Origin: DASQZT01 sp963728965
Lineage (GTDB): Bacteria; Acidobacteriota; Terriglobia; Bryobacterales; Bryobacteraceae
Assembly: GCA_963728965.1 (NCBI GenBank)
Contig: CAVSMH010000010.1
Location: 186,001-250,000 of the forward strand
Reading direction: 5' to 3'
Length of the DNA: 64,000 nucleotides
The notes beneath the pieces were generated by a model. It was given only the letters and a program-made list of their open reading frames with translations. It was not told the DNA's origin and made no database searches. Numbering within the stretch: position 1 is the first letter of the stretch; every line of letters starts with the position of its first letter. Positions 59,144 to 64,000 of this stretch are shown here, piece by piece. A program made the translations under genes and the position numbers.

Positions 59144-60916
59144 TCAGCGCCCGGAGTGCACTTCGGGCGGATCGGTTTGCATGATGAAATCGGTAGGTGC
59201 CCCGGGAATACTGTACTCATACGGACCGTGGTGCACCACGGGATGGACGCCGGCGAAGTTGTCGAAGGGCGGAGGCGAGGGAACGGTCCACTCGAGTGTG
59301 GTCGCGTTCCACGGATTCGACGACGCCGGAGCGCCCTTGCGGATGCTCCAGATCAGGTTGAGGAGGAAGATGAGCTGTGCGGCGGCCGTGATGTATGCCG
59401 CCCAGGTCATGAAGGTGTGGACCGGGATCAGCCCGGCCAGGTACTCGACATCGGTGAAGGCGGAGTAACGCCGCGGGTTGCCGGCGATCCCCAGGTAGTG
59501 CATGGGCGTGAAGATGGCGTACACGCCGGCGAAGGTGAGATAGAAGTGGAGCTTGCCCAGGGTCTCGTTGAGGTGCTTCCCGGTCACCTTGGGGAACCAG
59601 TAGAAGGTGCCCGCGAACATGCCGAAAATCGCCGCCACGCCCATGATCATGTGGAAGTGCCCCACCACGAAATAGGTGTCGTGGAAGTACAGGTCGAGCG
59701 CCGGCTGACCCAGGAAGATGCCGCTTACGCCGCCCGTCACGAACAGCGAAACGAAGCCCAGGGCGAACATCATGGCGGTGGTGAAATGGATCTTGCCGCC
59801 CCACAATGTGCCGATCCAGTTGAACGTCTTGATGGCTGACGGCACCCCGATGCACATCGTCAGAATGGAGAATGCCATCGCCGAGTAGGGATTCATGCCG
59901 CTCATAAACATGTGATGGCCCCACACCAGGAATCCCAGGAAGCCGATGGACAGGATCGCGTACACCATGGCCTTGTAGCCGAAGATGGGTTTGCGCGAGA
60001 ACGTGGAGAGCAACTGCGAGGTGACGCCCATGCCCGGCAGAATGGCGATATACACTTCCGGATGGCCAAAGAACCAGAAGAGGTGCTGCCACAGCAGCGG
60101 CGAGCCGCCCTTGTGGTTGGCGATGATCTGGTCGCTGATAAACAGTCCGCCGGGAAGGAAGAAACTCGTGCCGGCGAGCCGGTCGAGCAGCAGCAGGACG
60201 CCGGCGGCGAGCAGCACGGCAAAGCCCAGCAGGCCCAGGATGGCGGTGACCAGCCACGTCCAGCACGTCAGCGGCATACGCATCAGGCTCATGCCCTTGC
60301 AGCGGAGATCGACCGTGGTGGCGATGAAGTTGATGGCGCCCATCAGCGACGCGCCGCAAAAAATGGCGATGCTCAGAATCCACAGGTTCTGCCCCATGCC
60401 TTCGCCGGGTCCGGTGATGCGCCCGACGCCGCTCAGCGGCGGGTAGGCGGTCCACCCGGAGAGCGGCGCGCCACCCTGCACGAAAAACGCCGATACCATC
60501 ACCACCAGGGCCAGGAAGGTGGTCCAGAACGACATCATGTTCAGCACCGGGAAGGCCATATCTTCGGCGCCGATCTGGAGCGGAAGGAAATAATTGCCGA
60601 ACCCGCTCTGCGGCACCGTGGTGAGCACGAAGAACACCATGATCGTGCCGTGCATGGTCATCAGCGACAGGTACAACTCCGGGGTCATCACGCCGCCCGC
60701 CGCTGCGGTCGGCCATAACTTCGCAAACCACGACACCGACACGTTCGGGTTGATCATGTGGTAGCGCATCAGCAGCGAGAGCGACATTCCCAGGAATACC
60801 GAAAACAACCCCAGGAAGTAGTATTGGATACCGATCACCTTGTGATCGAGGCTGAAGATATAACGCCGGATAAAACCGTGCGGCGCCGCGTGGGCGTGGG
60901 CTACGGGAGAAGACAT
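59144..60916 (-). CDS. ctaD: Cytochrome c oxidase subunit I
   Basis: This 590-residue catalytic subunit contains low-spin haem and the haem-CuB oxygen site. It has twelve or more helices. Diagnostic motifs: MHGTIMVFFVLT (haem ligand His), LFWFFGHPEVYIAILPGMG with the CuB His and cross-linked Tyr, VWGHHMFMSGM (two further CuB His) and DTYFVVGHFHMIMG (haem ligands). The GHPEVY pattern places it in the A-type haem-copper oxidases that pump protons. Subunit III is not fused to it. It lies 31 bp after subunit II and is followed by two subunit III genes. N-terminal His/Ala-rich MSSPVAHAHAAPHG is variable in the family. Confidence 0.96.
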   Translation of the reverse strand: MSSPVAHAHAAPHGFIRRYIFSLDHKVIGIQYYFLGLFSVFLGMSLSLLMRYHMINPNVSVSWFAKLWPTAAAGGVMTPELYLSLMTMHGTIMVFFVLTTVPQSGFGNYFLPLQIGAEDMAFPVLNMMSFWTTFLALVVMVSAFFVQGGAPLSGWTAYPPLSGVGRITGPGEGMGQNLWILSIAIFCGASLMGAINFIATTVDLRCKGMSLMRMPLTCWTWLVTAILGLLGFAVLLAAGVLLLLDRLAGTSFFLPGGLFISDQIIANHKGGSPLLWQHLFWFFGHPEVYIAILPGMGVTSQLLSTFSRKPIFGYKAMVYAILSIGFLGFLVWGHHMFMSGMNPYSAMAFSILTMCIGVPSAIKTFNWIGTLWGGKIHFTTAMMFALGFVSLFVTGGVSGIFLGQPALDLYFHDTYFVVGHFHMIMGVAAIFGMFAGTFYWFPKVTGKHLNETLGKLHFYLTFAGVYAIFTPMHYLGIAGNPRRYSAFTDVEYLAGLIPVHTFMTWAAYITAAAQLIFLLNLIWSIRKGAPASSNPWNATTLEWTVPSPPPFDNFAGVHPVVHHGPYEYSIPGAPTDFIMQTDPPEVHSGR

Positions 60917-60947
60917 ATTTTCACCTTTGAATGCGTTCCCCGGAATC

Positions 60948-61733
60948 TCACTTTTGGGCCTGTTGTTGCTGCTTCCACTGCTCGAAATCGGCTTCGCTCA
61001 TAACCTGCATGGTGGTGCGCATCTGGAAATGGCCCAGCCCGCACAGTTCCGAGCAGGGGACTTCGTAGATGCCGATGCGGTCAGCCTGGAACGGGAGGGG
61101 AATCTCCATTCCGGGCACGAGGTCCTGTTTCAGGCGCAGTTCGCGAACGAAGAAGTTGTGGATCACATCGCGCGAATGCAGCAGGAGCTTGATCGGTTTG
61201 CCGACCGGGACCTTCAACGATGCGCTGACGATATCGTCTTTGCCGGCGGGATCGTGCTCATCGAGTCCCAGCGGATTGCCGGCGGAGTCGTTGATGAGCT
61301 TGAGATCGGTGCGGCCGAATTTGCCGTCGGGCCCGGGATAGCGGAAGGACCACGCAAACTGTTTGGCGGTGACCTCGACGGCGAGGGCGTCCGATGGCGA
61401 CTGGGCGAAGTGGACGCCGGCCCAGATCCGCGTGCCCATCAGCACCAGGCCGAGAAACAGGATGGCGGTGGCGGTGGTCCACAACGTTTCGAGCTTATTA
61501 TTGCCGTGGGAGTAGACCGCGCGGCGACCGTCATCCCGGAACTTGACAATGGCGTATCCAAGCACGAACTGCGCCAGGACGAAAATGATGCCGACTACGA
61601 TCAGGGTGCGCATGAACTGCACGTCGTACGCCAATCCATGCTGCGAAATAGCGGGCGGAAACCACCAGGTTCTCGCGAAAAAAAAGTAAGCCGTGACGAT
61701 CGTTATCACCCACACCAGCGGGGCAAGCAGCAT
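60948..61733 (-). CDS. ctaC: Cytochrome c oxidase subunit II
   Basis: This 261-residue subunit II carries the CuA centre that receives electrons from cytochrome c. The ligand set is complete: His in SRDVIHNFFVREL and CSELCGLGHFQM (two Cys, Glu, His, Met). Three hydrophobic segments precede the CuA domain (residues 1-22, about 41-63 and 84-105), one more than usual. There is no fused haem c domain. I set the start at ATG 61733 because AGGAGG stands 7 bases before it; a GTG at 61781 in the same frame lacks a ribosome site and would only add 16 polar residues. It is the first gene of the operon, with its own promoter about 100 bp upstream. Confidence 0.92.
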   Translation of the reverse strand: MLLAPLVWVITIVTAYFFFARTWWFPPAISQHGLAYDVQFMRTLIVVGIIFVLAQFVLGYAIVKFRDDGRRAVYSHGNNKLETLWTTATAILFLGLVLMGTRIWAGVHFAQSPSDALAVEVTAKQFAWSFRYPGPDGKFGRTDLKLINDSAGNPLGLDEHDPAGKDDIVSASLKVPVGKPIKLLLHSRDVIHNFFVRELRLKQDLVPGMEIPLPFQADRIGIYEVPCSELCGLGHFQMRTTMQVMSEADFEQWKQQQQAQK

Positions 61734-61740
61734 CCCGAAA

Positions 61741-61747
61741 CTCCTCC
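61741..61747 (-). promoter_or_regulatory. Ribosome-binding site that fixes the ctaC start
   Basis: On the minus strand GGAGGAG lies here with 7 bases to the ATG at 61733. It decides between that ATG and the upstream GTG at 61781. Confidence 0.65.
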
Positions 61748-61831
61748 ACGAGGGCGCAATGCCCTCCCCATGCGCGACCACCGGGCTCTCTGAGGCGCCC
61801 GGACCGGAGATCGCATTGAAGCGGAGAAGAC

Positions 61832-61859
61832 ATTATCACAGCCGGTGAAGGAGGTGCAA
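61832..61859 (-). promoter_or_regulatory. Extended -10 promoter of the caa3 oxidase operon
   Basis: Minus strand: TTGCAC (61854-61859), 16 bp, then GATAAT (61832-61837) with TG one base before it, an extended -10. The predicted leader to ATG 61733 is about 90 bases. Confidence 0.5.
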
Positions 61860-61883
61860 GTCGGATTTCAAACGGAAGGCAAA

Positions 61884-61922
61884 GGAAAAGGTCCGCCGGC
61901 GGCCCTACCGGCGGACTTTTCC
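61884..61922. terminator. Long near-symmetric hairpin with flanking A/T tracts
   Basis: GTCCGCCGG (61891-61899) and CCGGCGGAC (61908-61916) form a perfect 9-bp stem. GGAAAA (61884-61889) and TTTTCC (61917-61922) extend it to 15 bp with one bulged G. It has the form of a bidirectional intrinsic terminator but lies between two divergent genes, so it may insulate their promoters. Confidence 0.6.
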
Positions 61923-61937
61923 GCCGCCCCGCCCGTC

Positions 61938-61945
61938 GTTAGAAT
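61938..61945 (+). promoter_or_regulatory. -10-like GTTAGAAT box before the gene at 61957
   Basis: GTTAGAAT with TAGAAT ending 11 bases before the ATG at 61957. The same octamer occurs before the genes at 44550 and 63529. Confidence 0.35.
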
Positions 61946-61956
61946 GAGGGTATACG

Positions 61957-62724
61957 ATGCTCCGCATATCCATACTGTTGATGTTCGCCGGACTGCTCTG
62001 CGCGCAGAACGCCGACAATCCGTTCGACCGGCCGCCCGCCCGGGTGGACAAGGCGCTGCGCAGCCGGATCGCCGAGTTCTACGAAGATCACGTCAAAGGT
62101 GAGTTTCGCAAGGCCGAGGCGCTGGTGGCCAACGACACGAAGGAGTTCTTTTACAGCCACAACAAACCCTCGTACCTGAGTTTCGAAATCGGCAGGATTC
62201 AATATTCGGACGGCTACAAGCGCGCCCGCGCGACGGTGATCTGCGAGCAGTACGTCATGGTGCCCGGATTTGCCAACAAGCCCATGAAGGTGCCGACGCC
62301 CAGCACCTGGAAACTGGTGAAGGGCAAGTGGTACTGGTATGTGGACCAGGAGGCCATGCGGAATACGCCGTTCGGCAAACTGGTGGGCGGGCCGCCTTCT
62401 GCGCAGGGTGGTCCGATTCCGGCCGTAATCCCCGACACCGTGGAGCCGTTTCTGAAGAAGGTGAAAGTGGATAAAAAGGCCGTGATCCTGAAGCCCGGTA
62501 ACTCGGACCAGGTTACCATCTCGAACACGGCGCCGGGTGTGATGAACATCTCGCTGTTCGGCGCCCTGGCGGGAGTGGAAGCTAAACTGGATCACACCAG
62601 CCTGACGGTGGCCGGGAAAGCGGTGCTGACCCTCCGCGCCGCGGCAGGCGCAAGGTCCGGTCTGCTCACGATTCGCGTGGAGCAGACCGGGGAAGTCATA
62701 CCCATCCGGGTAGAGATCCAATAG
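61957..62724 (+). CDS. Secreted protein of unknown function
   Basis: This 255-residue protein has a signal peptide MLRISILLMFAGLLCAQ. The first half (residues 25-130) looks like a small helical and beta domain (RVDKALRSRIAEFYEDHVKGEFRKAEALVANDTKEFFY, YKRARATVICEQYVM, WKLVKGKWYWYVDQEAM), similar in feel to NTF2-like folds with a closing Trp-rich strand. The C-terminal 85 residues (VDKKAVILKPGNSDQVTISNTAPG to IPIRVEIQ) read as an immunoglobulin-like beta sandwich. I cannot name a family. It is divergent from the cytochrome oxidase operon and may or may not relate to it. Confidence 0.72.
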   Translation: MLRISILLMFAGLLCAQNADNPFDRPPARVDKALRSRIAEFYEDHVKGEFRKAEALVANDTKEFFYSHNKPSYLSFEIGRIQYSDGYKRARATVICEQYVMVPGFANKPMKVPTPSTWKLVKGKWYWYVDQEAMRNTPFGKLVGGPPSAQGGPIPAVIPDTVEPFLKKVKVDKKAVILKPGNSDQVTISNTAPGVMNISLFGALAGVEAKLDHTSLTVAGKAVLTLRAAAGARSGLLTIRVEQTGEVIPIRVEIQ

Positions 62725-62769
62725 AAAGCGCACGAGCGTTCGGCGCCCGTGCGGGTTGCGGCCGAGCGG

Positions 62770-63273
62770 TTAGCTGATGCGCTCGTACCAGCCTTTACCC
62801 ACGGCTCCGCCCACGCATTGATACACGTGGCCGTCCATCGGCGGGGTCTTTTTACCCGACTTGAACCAGGTGTCCATCGGGCCAACGGCGAACCACACAC
62901 CAGCTCCGCCGTCCGCGGAATGGCCGATGTCGATCACGCCCTGGGGCAGCGCGGCTTCACGCTCGGCTTGGGTCTTGCTGCGGTCTTCGGGCAGCGGCGG
63001 CACGTCGCACACGGGTTGATCGCCCCGCGTGACGTAGGCCCACCCCTCGGCGTCGACCTTCACCACCAGGCCGTTGGGCGGTTGCGGCGGATTCGAGGTA
63101 TCGATCCGGCCGGCGTCCACCGAGATTTTCCAGTTATTGAAGGCCGTCATGTAGATAGTCTTCAAGTCTTCGTTGCGGAAATCGCACTGCAGCTTCGCGC
63201 TCGCCAGTACATTTGCCTGAGCGGCTTCCAACGTAGTCGTCTCAGGGTCGAGTTTTACGGGTATAGTCCCCAT
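62770..63273 (-). CDS. Hypothetical protein
   Basis: This 167-residue protein has no signal peptide or membrane helix. The N-terminal part (MGTIPVKLDPETTTLEAAQANVLASAKLQCDFRNEDLKTIYMTAF) is helical. The middle contains a Pro-rich segment and GLVVKVDAEGWAYVT. The end has GVWFAVGPMDTWFKSGKK and three scattered Cys. I do not recognise it. It converges on the secreted protein at 61957 (45-bp gap) and is divergent from the FhaA-like gene. The minus-strand sequence before the start includes TGGGGACTAT but no clear ribosome site with standard spacing. Confidence 0.5.
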   Translation of the reverse strand: MGTIPVKLDPETTTLEAAQANVLASAKLQCDFRNEDLKTIYMTAFNNWKISVDAGRIDTSNPPQPPNGLVVKVDAEGWAYVTRGDQPVCDVPPLPEDRSKTQAEREAALPQGVIDIGHSADGGAGVWFAVGPMDTWFKSGKKTPPMDGHVYQCVGGAVGKGWYERIS

Positions 63274-63505
63274 CCAATCTCCTAGTTCCAGGCTAGAAGA
63301 CGGTCAGCGGGGTTCCGGTGGCGGAAGGTGGCAAGTGGTTGATTTCTTGGACAAAACTATTTTGCTGGGGGCGTGAATGCCTCATTGGGGGTCCCCCACA
63401 ACGGAGGATGAAACGAAATCCGCGCCGGATATCGAGGTTGCCGCCACAGAGTCTGCACCACAGAGAGCGACGAATTGACTGAACCGGCGGGGAAGACCGT
63501 ACGTT

Positions 63506-63513
63506 GTTAGAAT
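63506..63513 (+). promoter_or_regulatory. -10-like GTTAGAAT box before the FhaA-like gene
   Basis: Third occurrence of GTTAGAAT in the window, 15 bases before the ATG at 63529. TTGACT lies further upstream (63474-63479) but is 28 bp from the box, too far to be its -35. Confidence 0.35.
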
Positions 63514-63528
63514 CGTATGAGGCTCCTT

Positions 63529-64000
63529 ATGGACCGGCCTGCCACGACCCAAGCTGCTACCGCCCGCGACATTATTATGGAGATCCTTCGGAATATGCGG
63601 GAAGGGCTGGAGCCCCTTCATTACTCCGTGCTGCCCCCTTCCATCTTCGACGTTTACCTGTATCCGGATGATTTGGAACGGCTGCGCGGCATTCTGCCGC
63701 GGATTCTGGATGAGGCCCGGCGGGCGCTTGATGCGGAACTGGAGAAGCTCAATCGGGCTTCGCTGCGGGAGCGGTTGAAAATCGCGCGTCGCGGGGAGCC
63801 GAAGATCGCCGCGCCGGAGGGCGGGTGGCGGATCCGGCTCCTCGAGAATACCGACGACGATGCCGAGCCGGGCGACATCACGATTCATTCGGAACTGGCG
63901 CTGCCGGCCAAGCCCGAGTTCGGCGCCGGGTCCATGACTAAGCGGATCGCGACGCGGCGCAATGTGGGCGGCGGGCGCACCACCTATCAGCCCCAACCTG
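63529..64000 (+). CDS. FhaA-like (DUF3662-type) protein, N-terminal fragment
   Basis: This open frame runs off the right edge with 157 codons visible. Translation gives MDRPATTQAATARDIIMEILRNMREGLEPL, then HYSVLPPSIFDVYLYPDDLERL, LPRILDEARRALDAELEKLNR, then a basic linker and a beta-type segment GWRIRLLENTDDDAEPGDI. This layout, VLPPSIFDVYLYPDDLERL in particular, resembles the N-terminal domain of FhaA proteins, which end in a phosphothreonine-binding FHA domain. The FHA part would lie beyond the window. GAGG 6 bases before ATG 63529 supports this start over the in-frame ATG at 63517. If correct, it is a likely reader of Ser/Thr kinase phosphorylation, such as by the kinase at 51792; that link is speculation. 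Confidence 0.55.
   Translation, partial: MDRPATTQAATARDIIMEILRNMREGLEPLHYSVLPPSIFDVYLYPDDLERLRGILPRILDEARRALDAELEKLNRASLRERLKIARRGEPKIAAPEGGWRIRLLENTDDDAEPGDITIHSELALPAKPEFGAGSMTKRIATRRNVGGGRTTYQPQP

Noticed and set aside
63388..63400. Palindrome TGGGGGTCCCCCA as a terminator.
   Set aside because: The centre leaves only a 4-bp stem with a 3-nt loop, no T-tract, and no gene ends here.
1..64000. tRNA or rRNA genes, CRISPR arrays, insertion sequences, prophage or integration sites.
   Set aside because: Intergenic regions are short and none shows a tRNA TψC-type motif, spaced repeats, transposase or integrase; a covariance-model search would be needed to exclude small RNAs.

Overview
The window looks like chromosomal DNA of a high-GC acidobacterium of the Solibacter/Bryobacter type. 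This is inferred from gene content and not from a marker gene. The window carries two very large Oar-like TonB-dependent receptors with an N-terminal carboxypeptidase-like repeat, an M56 peptidase fused to a TIGR03435 domain next to a BlaI repressor, several Tat-exported sugar isomerases/oxidoreductases, multihaem cytochromes and a caa3-type oxidase cluster. I see no rRNA, tRNA, CRISPR array, transposase or phage gene.

Layout. 0-5.6 kb: the 3' end of a class II fructose-bisphosphate aldolase, a small Cys protein, a dienelactone hydrolase, a secreted unknown, a TolC-like outer-membrane protein and a BrkB/YihY membrane protein. 6-15 kb: treY (maltooligosyltrehalose synthase), then a reverse-strand three-gene RND efflux operon (permease, adaptor, outer-membrane lipoprotein). 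15-16.3 kb: an exported carbon-nitrogen hydrolase. 16.4-35.7 kb: a sugar and cell-wall catabolic region. A class III aminotransferase and a Gfo/Idh oxidoreductase form one operon. GntR/UTRA regulator, ROK kinase, SIS isomerase and MFS transporter form another. Around them lie NamZ (exo-N-acetylmuramidase), a seven-haem cytochrome, a PIG-L deacetylase, an Oar receptor, an AmiE-like serine hydrolase, a GH9 glycosidase and an M28 peptidase. The last four are tightly packed on one strand. 35.9-41.1 kb: a second Oar receptor and a second seven-haem cytochrome with TPRs. 41-50 kb: cytochrome bd (cydAB) between two Tat-exported TIM-barrel isomerases, the M56/TIGR03435-BlaI pair, a Tat-exported Gfo/Idh protein and an FCD-type GntR regulator. 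50-56.4 kb: an ECF42-like sigma factor divergent from a YCII protein that is translationally coupled to a zinc-ribbon Ser/Thr kinase, then an L,D-transpeptidase and an M23 peptidase. 56.4-61.7 kb: a reverse-strand caa3 cytochrome c oxidase operon with two consecutive subunit III genes. 62-64 kb: two unknowns and the start of an FhaA-like protein that runs off the window.

How it fits together. The NamZ, AmiE-like, ROK, SIS and MFS set resembles the peptidoglycan (MurNAc) recovery operon of Bacillus subtilis (murQ-murR-murP-amiE-nagZ-namZ), but with different transporter, kinase and isomerase families and with outer-membrane uptake added. The promoters of the GntR operon, of namZ and its divergent cytochrome, and of the first Oar receptor share 9-11 bp blocks not expected by chance, suggesting one regulon. 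Separately, a dyad ATTGG-N5-CCAAT at the start of the FCD regulator recurs at the -10 box of the aminotransferase operon 30 kb away. Several promoters (namZ, gntR, the FCD gene, the isomerase at 44550) place the -10 box 6-12 bp before the start codon, which points to leaderless or near-leaderless mRNAs.
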